Assembly: GCA_041391505.1 (NCBI GenBank)
Contig: JAWKNW010000008.1
Coordinates: 1-64,000, forward strand
Length of the DNA stretch: 64,000 nucleotides
Reading direction: 5' to 3'
Source of the DNA: Rhodothermales bacterium
Lineage (GTDB): Bacteria > Bacteroidota > Rhodothermia > Rhodothermales > JAHQVL01
Shown here: piece after piece, positions 56,446-64,000 of the stretch
Numbering within the stretch: position 1 is the first letter of the stretch
How the letters are laid out: every line of letters begins with the position of its first letter
Translations under genes and position numbers: made by a program
The notes under the pieces: model-generated
What the model saw: only the letters and a program-made list of their open reading frames with translations
Databases searched by the model: none
What the model was told of the DNA's origin: nothing

Positions 56446-56801
56446 ACCGCGCTCGTCTTCTCGCGATCGGCTGGACCCTGGGCATCCTGCTGGCCTGCTC
56501 CATTCCCGGCAACGACATTCCAAAAATCGATTTCGACCTGCTTCGCCCGGACAAGATCGTCCATTTTTCGCTGTTTCTGGGTTTCGGATGGTTATGGCTG
56601 AGCGCCACGCCGCGCACCTACCGTTTCCGTTTCCCGATCGTCATCGGCCTGGGCGTGCTGTATGCGATCGGCACCGAGATCTATCAGGGCCTTCTGCCGT
56701 GGGACCGCACGCCCGACGTCTTCGACGCGCTGGCGAACATCCTCGGCCTGAGCACCGCCGCCGGCCTGTTTCGATGGCAGGAGCGCCGGCAAGCCGCGTA
56801 A
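56442..56801 (+). CDS. VanZ-like membrane protein
   Basis: This 119-residue inner-membrane protein has four hydrophobic segments (about 6-22, 41-56, 62-82 and 95-112). DKIVHFSLFLGFGWLW and EIYQGLLPWDRTPDVFDALANILG are the VanZ-family landmarks. VanZ proteins are linked to teicoplanin resistance in some enterococci, but most bacterial members have no known role. It is translationally coupled to nnr by an ATGA overlap. Confidence 0.82.
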   Translation: MNRARLLAIGWTLGILLACSIPGNDIPKIDFDLLRPDKIVHFSLFLGFGWLWLSATPRTYRFRFPIVIGLGVLYAIGTEIYQGLLPWDRTPDVFDALANILGLSTAAGLFRWQERRQAA

Positions 56802-56964
56802 CGCCGCGAGCAACTTTCGGCCGCGCCGTTGGTCCATAAAGACAGATACACGACAGGGAAATCAGGAAAGCCGTGCCCCGGCATTGATCTTCCGACAATC
56901 CCTTCACTATCTTAAGGGCCCGCCAGAACGGGCATTCCCTTCATTTTAGTGTTGACGTGCGCCC

Positions 56965-57627
56965 ATGCCTTTAAGAAAAACCGACAAAGCAAACCTGCGC
57001 GGCCAGTACCACCTGTTTGTACAGGTAGGTCTCGTGGCTGCGCTCGGGCTGCTGATCGCGGCGTTCAAGCTCGATTTTGCGCCTGAAACCAGCTTCCAGG
57101 TGGTCGAAGTCCAGCAGGAAATCGTCCAGATGGAAGAGATCCAGCAGACCAAGCAGGTCGAAAAGCCGCCACCGCCGCCGAAGCCGCCGGTCCCTGTCGA
57201 AGTCCCGGACGACGAAATCCTCGACGACGAGGACCTGGACCTTGACGTATCGCTCGAGCTCGACGAAGAAATCGTGAACCTCCCGCCGCCGCCTCCGGCC
57301 GCCGAGGAAGAGGAAGAAGAGGAAGCGGAAATCTTCATGATCGTGGAAGACATGCCGGAGTTGATCGGCGGTCTCGGATCGATCCAGAGCAAGATTCGCT
57401 ATCCTGAAATCGCCAAGAAAGCCGGCGTGGAAGGGCGTGTGTTCGTCCAGTTCGTCGTAGGCGTCAACGGCGAAGTCCTCGATCCGGTTGTCGTGCGCGG
57501 CATCGGCGCCGGCTGCGACGAAGAAGCCGTTCGCGCCGTGAGCCAGGCCAAGTTCAAGCCGGGCCGTCAGCGCGGCAAGGCGGTGCCTGTAAAGATGTCG
57601 CTGCCGATCACCTTCAAGCTGAAATAA
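56965..57627 (+). CDS. tonB: TonB energy-transducing protein
   Basis: TonB couples ExbBD proton motive force to outer-membrane receptors. This 220-residue protein has an N-terminal transmembrane helix (about 18-37), an acidic/proline-rich periplasmic linker (about 60-120; PPPPPKPPVPVEVPDDE and an EEEEEEEAE run) and the C-terminal TonB domain (about 135-220; GSIQSKIRYPEIAKKAGVEGRVFVQF, then VVVRGIGAGCDEEAVRAVSQAKFKPG). No exbB or exbD is adjacent. It ends with a terminator shared with rpiA. Confidence 0.93.
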   Translation: MPLRKTDKANLRGQYHLFVQVGLVAALGLLIAAFKLDFAPETSFQVVEVQQEIVQMEEIQQTKQVEKPPPPPKPPVPVEVPDDEILDDEDLDLDVSLELDEEIVNLPPPPPAAEEEEEEEAEIFMIVEDMPELIGGLGSIQSKIRYPEIAKKAGVEGRVFVQFVVGVNGEVLDPVVVRGIGAGCDEEAVRAVSQAKFKPGRQRGKAVPVKMSLPITFKLK

Positions 57628-57655
57628 CGCCTGGGGCCTGATCGACCGAATTACC

Positions 57656-57688
57656 GCCCTCTCCGGCTTGCCGGAGGGGGCTTTTTTT
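57656..57688 (+). terminator. Intrinsic terminator after tonB
   Basis: GCCCTCTCCGG pairs with CCGGAGGGGGC (one G-T wobble) around CTTG, followed by seven T at 57682-57688. The T tract lies against the rpiA stop. Confidence 0.88.
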
Positions 57689-58391
57689 ATGTATTCGGGC
57701 TGATGGACCGCACCGATCCGTCGGCGGTGGCGACCAGCACTTCGTCCGCCATGCCGATAAACAGTCCGTGCTCCAGCACGCCGGGGATGGCCTGGAGTTC
57801 GACGGCGAGGGCTGCGGGGTCTTCGATGGGGGGAAACCGGGCATCCACGATCCACATCCCCTGATCGGTTACGACAGGGCCATCCTTGCGGACGGCCATC
57901 CGGAGTACCGGCTCGGCGCCGAGCCGCTTCAACGCGCGACTCACCGGCGTGAGGGCCATCGGCAGCACTTCGACGGGCACGGCCCGCGTGGCGCCGAGAC
58001 GATCGACCAGCTTGGAATCGTCGACCAGCGCCACGAAGCGCAGCGCCTGGCCGGCTACGATCTTTTCCCGGGTGTGCGCCGCCCCGCCGCCCTTGATCAT
58101 GTTGAAGCCGGGATCGACCTCATCGGCGCCGTCGAGGGCCAGGTCGAGGGCATCCAGGTCGTCGAGCGTCGCCAGCGGGATGCCGAAGGAGCGGGCGCGT
58201 TGCTCTGCCGCAAAGGATGTGGGCACGCCGACGACCGCCAGTCCTTCTTCACGCACGCGCCGGCCAATCGCCTCGATGGCATACGCCGTCGTCGATCCCG
58301 TACCCAGTCCGAGGCGCATGCCATCCTGCACGAGGCGCGCGGCGGCCTCGCCGACGGCGCGCTTGGCCGCATCTTGCTGCGAATGATCCAT
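57687..58391 (-). CDS. rpiA: Ribose-5-phosphate isomerase A
   Basis: RpiA interconverts ribose-5-phosphate and ribulose-5-phosphate in the pentose phosphate pathway. It has 234 residues. Signatures are MRLGLGTGSTTAYAIEAIG, VGVPTSFAAEQ, LDLALDGADEVDP, MIKGGGAAHTREKIVA and the catalytic loop VDDSKLVDRLG. The last residues lie against the tonB terminator. The gene is followed, upstream on the same strand, by heptad repeat G. Confidence 0.96.
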   Translation of the reverse strand: MDHSQQDAAKRAVGEAAARLVQDGMRLGLGTGSTTAYAIEAIGRRVREEGLAVVGVPTSFAAEQRARSFGIPLATLDDLDALDLALDGADEVDPGFNMIKGGGAAHTREKIVAGQALRFVALVDDSKLVDRLGATRAVPVEVLPMALTPVSRALKRLGAEPVLRMAVRKDGPVVTDQGMWIVDARFPPIEDPAALAVELQAIPGVLEHGLFIGMADEVLVATADGSVRSISPNT

Positions 58392-58430
58392 GGTTATATA
58401 GTGACGTTACGCCCGGTAGCGAGGCGAGCT

Positions 58431-58507
58431 ATGGATACACGATGCGCGATGGTTACCGAAAAACCGAGTGTTTGATCGGCGACCCTGCATCCCTGTATCC
58501 GGCATCG
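58431..58507. repeat. Heptad inverted repeat, copy G
   Basis: Left arm ATGGATA, CACGATG, CGCGATG (58431-58451). Right arm TGCATCC (58486-58492), TGTATCC (58494-58500) and GGCATCG (58501-58507), with one inserted base. The NNNATCC pattern equals the 54765 array. It lies between rpiA and the permease gene on the minus strand. Confidence 0.6.
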
Positions 58508-58562
58508 GAAGACCTGAGGCTATGGTGCGTAAGATCGGTTAGGTCGTTGAGAGGCCAATGCG

Positions 58563-59792
58563 CTACTCGTAGCGCAGCGATTCGATCGGATCCAGACGCG
58601 CCGCCTTGAGCGCGGGAAAGCCGCCGAAGACAAGAGAAATGAACGTGACCATGACGATCCCGATGATCGCCCAGGTCCACGGAAAGACCGCCCGGATATC
58701 GAAATACAGGGCTACGCCGTTGCCGACCATGGCGCCGAGCAGAATCCCGATCAGGCCGCCGATCTGGCACAGGAAGAAGGCTTCCAGCAGAAACTGGCGC
58801 ATGATGTCCTTGCGCCGGGCGCCGATCGATTTGCGGATGCCGATCTCGCGGGTGCGCTCGGTGACCGACACGAGCATGATGTTCATGATGCCGATGCCGG
58901 CGGCGAGCAGGGAGATCAATCCGATGCCGGCGCCGCCCATCCGGAGGACGCCCGTGAAGGCGTCGAAAAAGCTCTGGAAGGTGTCGTTGGTGGCAATCTC
59001 GAAGTTATTTTCCTCGCCCGGAGGCACCTTGCGGATGACGCGCATGCGCCCGATCGCTTCCTCCATCGCAGCCCCCAGCATCATCGGGTCGTGGACGCGC
59101 AGGCTGACGCTGCCGATGTTGCGATCGGTGCTTCCATAGAGCGTAAAGAGCCGCGTGATCGGGGCGATGAGCCGATTGTCCTGGTTGAAGCCGAGGAAGC
59201 TGCCCTTCTCCGCCATGACCCCGATCACTTCATACCGATGCCCGTCCATGCGGATCGATTTTCCCAGCGGCGACTCGCTGGGAAAGAGCTCTTCGGCGAG
59301 CGGCTTGCCGATCACGATGACGGAGCGGGCATATTGCACGTCCTGATCCGTCAGAAAACGACCGGATTCCAGTTCATAGCTGAAGTTGCCCAGGAAATTC
59401 TGATCGCTCCCGAGCAGCACCAGGTTGGGCTCCGTTTCGCGGTTCTCGTACCGGACGGCTCCGAAATGAAAATCCTCCAGGATGCTGACGCTGACCGGCA
59501 GCTCCATCACGTCGGAGAGCCGATCGATCTGCTCGTAGGTCAGGTTGGGGCGATTGCGCTCGTCGCGCCGGCCGCCGTCCACGCGGATCTGCGGATAGCG
59601 GGTGATATTGAAGGTAGAGGACCCGAGAAATTGCATCGAGTCCTTGAAATACACATCGATCACCTCGACCGCCGTGACGGACACGATGATGGCGAACACC
59701 CCGATGATCATCCCCAACAGCGTCAGGAACGACCGCATCTTGTTCGCCCGGAGGGCGCCCATCGCCATGCGAAACGCTTCGCCGAATCCCAT
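58563..59792 (-). CDS. MacB-type ABC transporter permease, distal copy
   Basis: This 409-residue inner-membrane protein has the MacB_PCD/FtsX layout: an N-terminal helix (about 18-40), a large periplasmic domain (about 45-275) and three C-terminal helices (about 288-400). The FtsX core shows MIGVFAIIVSVTAVEV, ITRLFTLYGS and VTERTREIGIRKSIGARRKDIMRQFLLEAFFL, and ends FPALKAARLDPIESLRYE. It should work with an ATPase, which is not in the window. It is a paralogue of the next upstream permease, separated by repeat copy H. Confidence 0.88.
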   Translation of the reverse strand: MGFGEAFRMAMGALRANKMRSFLTLLGMIIGVFAIIVSVTAVEVIDVYFKDSMQFLGSSTFNITRYPQIRVDGGRRDERNRPNLTYEQIDRLSDVMELPVSVSILEDFHFGAVRYENRETEPNLVLLGSDQNFLGNFSYELESGRFLTDQDVQYARSVIVIGKPLAEELFPSESPLGKSIRMDGHRYEVIGVMAEKGSFLGFNQDNRLIAPITRLFTLYGSTDRNIGSVSLRVHDPMMLGAAMEEAIGRMRVIRKVPPGEENNFEIATNDTFQSFFDAFTGVLRMGGAGIGLISLLAAGIGIMNIMLVSVTERTREIGIRKSIGARRKDIMRQFLLEAFFLCQIGGLIGILLGAMVGNGVALYFDIRAVFPWTWAIIGIVMVTFISLVFGGFPALKAARLDPIESLRYE

Positions 59793-59799
59793 TTTTTGC

Positions 59800-59887
59800 G
59801 GTTCAAAGATTAAGGTTCAACGTCCAAGGGCCCCGGGCTTCGGATTCAGGGCCCGCGCCTTGAACCTGCAGCCTGGAACCTTGAACC
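59800..59887. repeat. Heptad inverted repeat, copy H
   Basis: Left arm GGTTCAA, AGATTAA, GGTTCAA, CGTCCAA (59800-59827). Right arm TTGAACC, TGCAGCC, TGGAACC, TTGAACC (59860-59887). The loop contains two GGGCCC sites. It lies between the two permease genes and its unit matches copies A, B and D. Confidence 0.85.
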
Positions 59888-59893
59888 AGCGAC

Positions 59894-61129
59894 TCACTCA
59901 TACCGCAGCGCCTCGATGGGTTCCGCTTTCGCGGCGCTCCACGCCGGCGCCAGGCCAAAAATCACCCCGACGAGCACGCAGATCACAAACGCCATCACGA
60001 CCGTGCTGATCGGGAGGATGGCGGTGATGAAGGCGTTGATCACGGCGGTGGCGATCAGGGCGAGCATGACGCCGAGGGCGCCTCCGAGGAGGCAGATGAC
60101 GACGGCCTCGATGAGAAACTGGGTAAGGATGGTGCGCCGGCGCGCGCCGATCGCCTTTCGGATGCCGATCTCGCGGGTGCGCTCCTTCACCGAAACGAAC
60201 ATGATGTTCATGACACCGATGCCGCCGACCAGCAGCGCCAGCGCCGTCAGAAAGATCCCGATCACATAGATGGTCAGCTTGACCGGCGCCATCTGCTCGC
60301 GGAGGCTCTTCTGCTCGTTGATCTCGAAATTGTTTTCCTCGCGCGCATCCTGCTTGCGCGCCGCACGGACGATGCCGGTCAGCTCGTCGCGCGCCGGGTC
60401 GATCAGATCCGAATTGGCGACCTTGACGCGCACCGACACACTCCGTTCGCTGATGCCGAAGTGATTCTTGAAGGCGGAGATGGGAATCTTCACCACCATG
60501 TCGCTTCCGCCCTGCCCCTCGGCGTCGGATCCCTTCTGCGCCAGGACGCCGATCACCTGAAACCGGATGCCGGAGATGCGCACAAATTTGCCGACCGGCT
60601 CCTCGATCGGAAACAGCTCGCTCGCGATCTTCGATCCGATCACGCAGACGCTTCGGGCCCCGCGCTCCTCGACATCGCTAAAAAAGCGGCCGGCCTGCAG
60701 ATCGACCGTGAAGACCTCCGGATAGCGCGCGCTCGACCCTTCGATGCCGACGCCGGAGAGCGTCTTGCTGCCGAAGCGAACCGCGCGGCTCGTATTGACC
60801 ACCGGCACCGCCGCCACGGCGTAGCGCGAGCGCTCCTGGATCACGTCGGCCAGTTCGGCCCTGATATCCGGCCGGTTGATGTAGTTCCACCACTTGAAAC
60901 CGGGCCCCGAAGCCCAGGGCCATTTCTCGATGTAGAGCACGTCCGCCCCGAGTTCCGAGAGCTGCGACTCGAAGTTCTGCTCGAGCCCGTTGATGACGGT
61001 CGCCATCGCGGTGACGGAGGTGATGCCGATGACGATGCCGAGCGTGGTCAGGATCGAACGCAGCTTGTTCGTGCTGATGGCGCCCAGCGCAATACGCAGT
61101 CCCTCGAAGATTTCCTGGAAAATGTACAC
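59894..61129 (-). CDS. MacB-type ABC transporter permease, proximal copy
   Basis: This 411-residue permease resembles the downstream one: a first helix at about 20-40, a periplasmic domain (about 45-280), then SVKERTREIGIRKAIGARRRTILTQFLIEAVVICLLGG and a C-terminal end APAWSAAKAEPIEALRYE. The first helix region is TLGIVIGITSVTAMATV. The pair may form a heterodimer. No MacA adaptor, ATPase or substrate gene is adjacent. It lies 94 bases after the GNAT gene's stop. Confidence 0.88.
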   Translation of the reverse strand: MYIFQEIFEGLRIALGAISTNKLRSILTTLGIVIGITSVTAMATVINGLEQNFESQLSELGADVLYIEKWPWASGPGFKWWNYINRPDIRAELADVIQERSRYAVAAVPVVNTSRAVRFGSKTLSGVGIEGSSARYPEVFTVDLQAGRFFSDVEERGARSVCVIGSKIASELFPIEEPVGKFVRISGIRFQVIGVLAQKGSDAEGQGGSDMVVKIPISAFKNHFGISERSVSVRVKVANSDLIDPARDELTGIVRAARKQDAREENNFEINEQKSLREQMAPVKLTIYVIGIFLTALALLVGGIGVMNIMFVSVKERTREIGIRKAIGARRRTILTQFLIEAVVICLLGGALGVMLALIATAVINAFITAILPISTVVMAFVICVLVGVIFGLAPAWSAAKAEPIEALRYE

Positions 61130-61223
61130 GGAACGAAGAGGTTGGGATGGCGATCGCCGCGATCGAAACGAGGATAAAAACCGTTCGGGATACGCCCTGA
61201 CGGGGTGTGATGTTGCGTAACGA

Positions 61224-61706
61224 TCAGAGCTCCTTCTCCAGCTGGAGTCGGTAATCGCGATAAACAGGGTTGTAATCGGCGCGGATCACCCGGAATCCTT
61301 CCGCCAGGCCCAGTACCGTCATGCCCGGGTGCTTGTTCGGAAAGGTATCGTAGATGAAGCGGGCGTACCCCATGGTCCGCACCCGATCGAGCATGTCGTA
61401 GAGGAGGATGCGGGCCACACCCTGCCGGCGGAAGGCCGGCAGCACGCCCCCCTTGGCGCTGTAGAAGGTATCCCGCCCGTATTTGTATCCGATCTTGAAA
61501 CCCACCGGCAGCCCTTCGTACGTGGCGAGCAGCATTAGCAGATCGTCGCGGTCGAACGTATTGATGATGCGTTCTTCCTGGAAGATGGCCGTATTCAGGG
61601 CGCGGATGACATCGAGGCGATCCATGGAAACTTCTTCCACCGTCACCCCGGCAAAGGAAGTCGGTTTTCCCATCGTCAGACGGTCGTGTGGGTCCGAATG
61701 GCTCAT
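61224..61706 (-). CDS. GNAT family N-acetyltransferase
   Basis: This 160-residue protein has the GNAT fold with the acetyl-CoA-binding motif A in GGVLPAFRRQGVARILLYDMLDRVRTMG (the Q/R-x-x-G-x-G/A signature RRQGVA). Its substrate is unknown. Two start codons are possible (61706 or 61673); the longer one is listed. It lies 12 bases downstream of the helicase stop and is probably co-transcribed with it. Confidence 0.85.
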   Translation of the reverse strand: MSHSDPHDRLTMGKPTSFAGVTVEEVSMDRLDVIRALNTAIFQEERIINTFDRDDLLMLLATYEGLPVGFKIGYKYGRDTFYSAKGGVLPAFRRQGVARILLYDMLDRVRTMGYARFIYDTFPNKHPGMTVLGLAEGFRVIRADYNPVYRDYRLQLEKEL

Positions 61707-61718
61707 GGCGCGGTGCGG

Positions 61719-63746
61719 TCAAAAAGGCAGCAGGGCCGTGTCGTCAGGTTCAGCGTCGGGGGGCGGGGCGCCTTCGTCGAGGAGCGACCAGGGTTCGAGC
61801 ACGGATTCCGGCACGTCCTCTACGAAACGGCTTGGATTGGTTAGAATCTCGCCCACATGCCGGCGGTGTTGCAAGACAGGGTACGAGATAAAGAGCCGCT
61901 GCTCGGCCCGGGTTATCGCTACATACATCAGACGCAGTTCTTCGTCCAACGATTCGACGTCCTTCAGGGCATAGCCGGACGGCAGGATGCCATCGAGCGC
62001 GTGCAATAAAAATACCGTATCGAATTCCAGCCCTTTCGCCGAGTGGATCGTGGAGAGGATGAGGGGCGCCTCGTCGTCGTCGACCGGGTCGGTGTCGAGC
62101 GCGGTCAGTTCGATGGGATCCAGGGCGAGCGAGGAAAGGAAGGTCGCGCGATCGCTGAAATTCTGCGTCAGGGCGGCGACATGCTCGAGGTCCTGCTGGC
62201 GTTTCGGGTAGTCCTCGTAATAGGCTTTTTTGAGGAGCGGTTCGTAATGCAGGAGGATGCGCTCGATCTGTTCAGAGAGGGTCGGCGGGGCCTGGTGGAG
62301 CGCGCGCAACAGCTGGAACAGCTCCTGCAGCTTTTCCGCATACCGCGGCGAAAAAGGCCGCTCTTCCAGCATGAAAGGCTCCGGCCGATCTTCCGTAACC
62401 CAGACGGCCAGATCGCGCGCCGTCTTGGGGCCCACGCCTTCGAGCAGCTGGAGCATGCGGTGCCAGGCCACGGCGTCTTTGGGGTTTTCCAGCACGCGCA
62501 GGTAGGCGAGCACATCCTTTACGTGTGCGGCCTCGCTGAGCTTCATGCCGCCGTATTTGACATAGGGAATGCCCCGGCGGTTCAGTTCGACTTCCAGGTC
62601 GTAGGAGTTGAAACTGCTGCGGAAGAGGACGGCCATCCGGTTGAGCGGCACGCCCTCCTCGCGGAGTTCGAGCAGCATCTGACAGACAAAACGGCTCTCG
62701 AACCGGTCGTCCGGCGCCGCGACGAGGCCCGGCAGGTCGCCGCCATCCCGCCGGGTGAAGAGCCGTTTGTCGTATTTGCGCTGCGCCTTCCCGATAACAT
62801 AGTTCGCCAGGTCGAGGATCGACTGGGTGGAGCGGTAATTTTGTTCGAGCTTGAGCAGCTTCGTCCCCTGGAAGCGCTCGGGAAAGGCGAAGATGTTGCC
62901 CGCGTCGGCGCCGCGAAACCGGTAGATGCTCTGGGCGTCGTCGCCGACGGCCATCACGTTGCCGTGTACGGACGCGAGGTGTTGGACGAGGGTAGCCTGC
63001 AGGCGATTCGTGTCCTGGTATTCGTCGACCAGGATATGCCGGCACCCCGCCGATACGCGCCGGCGTACATCGGCATCCTGCCCCAGGAGCACTTCGGCAT
63101 AATAGAGCAGGTCGTCGTAATTCATCAGGCCATGTTCGCGCTTGTAGCCGACATAGTCTTCGTGGAGCTGGTAGAGCGCTTCGAGGTGATCGAGGAATTG
63201 CGGGTAGCTCGTGGCGAGCAGGTCGTCCAGGTCGAGCTCGCGGTTGGTCATCGTGGAGAAGAGCGCCTGCAGCGTCTTCTTTCGCGGGAATCGGACGCTG
63301 GACTTGTGGAGGCCGCGCGCGGTGCGCAACACGTCGATCACATCCGCATCGTCGGAGGCGTCGAGGATATTGAAGCGGGTGGAGAAGCCGACCGCGCCGG
63401 CGTATTCGCGGAGCAGGGTGAGGCAGAAGGCATGAAACGTTCCGCCGCGGACCCGGTTACACCGACCATCCAGCAGCGCGCTCGCCCGCGCAAGCATCTC
63501 GCGGGCGGCTCGCCGCGTAAAGGTGAGCAGTACGATATGCTCGGGCAGGGTGCCGGTCTCCACGAGATACGCCACGCGATAGACCAGGGTGCGTGTCTTC
63601 CCCGTGCCGGCGCCGGCAACCACGAGCACCGGCCCCCCGGACGCCGTCGCCGCCGCGTACTGCTGCTCGTTCAGCTCCGCCGCATAGGGGATGCTGAGCT
63701 GGGCGTGTGTCGAGGGATCAGCCTTAAGTACGAAGCGCCGCGCCAT
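61719..63746 (-). CDS. UvrD/PcrA-like DNA helicase
   Basis: This SF1A helicase has 675 residues from ATG 63746 (MARRFVLKADPSTHAQ); a longer frame to 63926 adds a non-conserved segment. Motifs in order: LNEQQYAAA, Walker A VVAGAGTGKTRTLVYRV, motif Ia LLTFTRRAAREML, motif II ILVDEYQDTNRLQ, motif III AVGDDAQSIYRFRGA, motif IV LEQNYRST, motif V STIHSAKGLEFDTVFL and motif VI EELRLMYVAITRAEQRL. It takes part in DNA repair or replication restart. It is shorter than E. coli UvrD and resembles the UvrD/Rep forms of Bacteroidota. Confidence 0.92.
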   Translation of the reverse strand: MARRFVLKADPSTHAQLSIPYAAELNEQQYAAATASGGPVLVVAGAGTGKTRTLVYRVAYLVETGTLPEHIVLLTFTRRAAREMLARASALLDGRCNRVRGGTFHAFCLTLLREYAGAVGFSTRFNILDASDDADVIDVLRTARGLHKSSVRFPRKKTLQALFSTMTNRELDLDDLLATSYPQFLDHLEALYQLHEDYVGYKREHGLMNYDDLLYYAEVLLGQDADVRRRVSAGCRHILVDEYQDTNRLQATLVQHLASVHGNVMAVGDDAQSIYRFRGADAGNIFAFPERFQGTKLLKLEQNYRSTQSILDLANYVIGKAQRKYDKRLFTRRDGGDLPGLVAAPDDRFESRFVCQMLLELREEGVPLNRMAVLFRSSFNSYDLEVELNRRGIPYVKYGGMKLSEAAHVKDVLAYLRVLENPKDAVAWHRMLQLLEGVGPKTARDLAVWVTEDRPEPFMLEERPFSPRYAEKLQELFQLLRALHQAPPTLSEQIERILLHYEPLLKKAYYEDYPKRQQDLEHVAALTQNFSDRATFLSSLALDPIELTALDTDPVDDDEAPLILSTIHSAKGLEFDTVFLLHALDGILPSGYALKDVESLDEELRLMYVAITRAEQRLFISYPVLQHRRHVGEILTNPSRFVEDVPESVLEPWSLLDEGAPPPDAEPDDTALLPF

Positions 63747-63902
63747 AACCTGTGGGGAATGCGTCGTTGGTGACAACGCGCGTGATCGGGGGGAGTTCAA
63801 AGATCCCGCACCCGCACAAAAGTTCAAAACCGTTACAAGCCCGGGGACGAATGTCCGGCGCAATGCTGGCGTCACTCCGGCTTTGTTCATACATTCCAAG
63901 CT

Positions 63903-63990
63903 AGCCCCGCCGCGGCCCTGATCCAATCAGGCAGGAGGCAGGATACCTTTTGGGAAGGAAGCAGCAACCTTCAGTCCCGGGGGCGCTCGC
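63903..63990 (+). ncRNA. ffs: Candidate signal recognition particle RNA (4.5S/ffs)
   Basis: The stretch contains GGAAGGAAGCAGC (63953-63965) and upstream GGCAGG, which resemble the conserved domain IV of bacterial SRP RNA, where Ffh binds. GCCCC near the left end can pair with GGGGGC near the right end, giving a hairpin of about 88 bases. The apical loop (CCTTTTGGGAAGG) departs from the usual GGAA tetraloop and the molecule may continue past the window, so this is a provisional call. The gene is on the plus strand, opposite to the helicase. Confidence 0.55.
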
Positions 63991-64000
63991 TCATCGCGTT

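Overview
This window reads as a chromosomal piece of a GC-rich member of the Bacteroidota/Rhodothermota lineage, probably Rhodothermales-like. The assignment rests on gene content, not on a marker gene. It carries bacillithiol genes (bshC, bshB1), a PUR-alpha-like DUF3276 protein, a BFN-UVR bifunctional nuclease, efp-accB-accC in a row, an alpha-glucan phosphorylase of the DUF3417 type, an SbsA/Big_5-like Ig lipoprotein and TonB. No rRNA, tRNA, phage, insertion sequence or CRISPR array was seen. A probable SRP RNA sits at the right edge.

Layout: 1-5360 holds recX (cut by the left edge), an AI-2E-family permease, a membrane SpoIIE-type phosphatase and a purine nucleoside phosphorylase. The last two are interrupted by a dense patch of indels at about 3850-4690. 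5584-11239 holds DUF3276, hisD-hisC, the BFN nuclease and bshC. 11221-17660 holds a TIMP-like secreted protein, a CoA-binding protein, an HD hydrolase, leuS, YceI and bshB1. 17657-28519 is a single minus-strand block that looks like an exopolysaccharide synthesis and export system: a KaiC-like/degenerate GGDEF protein, a TPR/beta-barrel exporter, a GT2 synthase, a small membrane protein and two large GATase-like/NodB-like proteins. 29094-42613 is plus-strand housekeeping: efp, accB, accC, gcvH, guaA, a TPR plus periplasmic-binding-fold protein, a BamD-like lipoprotein, nadD, a NagZ-like hydrolase, a PhoU-like protein, a thioredoxin-fold protein, an NhaC antiporter and phenylalanine hydroxylase. 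42999-63746 holds glycogen phosphorylase, prmC, a nitrilase-fold enzyme, a thioredoxin-like lipoprotein with a glycosyltransferase, an ECF sigma factor, an rRNA/tRNA methyltransferase, glutamate dehydrogenase, secreted proteins, nnrDE-vanZ, tonB, rpiA, two MacB-like permeases, a GNAT and a UvrD-type helicase.

Two themes stand out. First, the exopolysaccharide block combines a putative c-di-GMP receptor (an I-site RxxD kept next to a destroyed GGDEF motif, fused to a RecA/KaiC fold that lacks the Walker lysine) with a Pga/Bcs-like synthase and exporter, and with two deacetylase-fold proteins that seem to have lost their metal ligands. Second, many intergenic gaps carry short tandem repeats with a strict period of 7 (once 8) bases, usually as two inverted arms. 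The unit sequence differs between loci but the architecture is shared. These resemble an uncatalogued family of heptad-repeat hairpin elements.

All function calls come from reading the translated sequence. No database search was possible.
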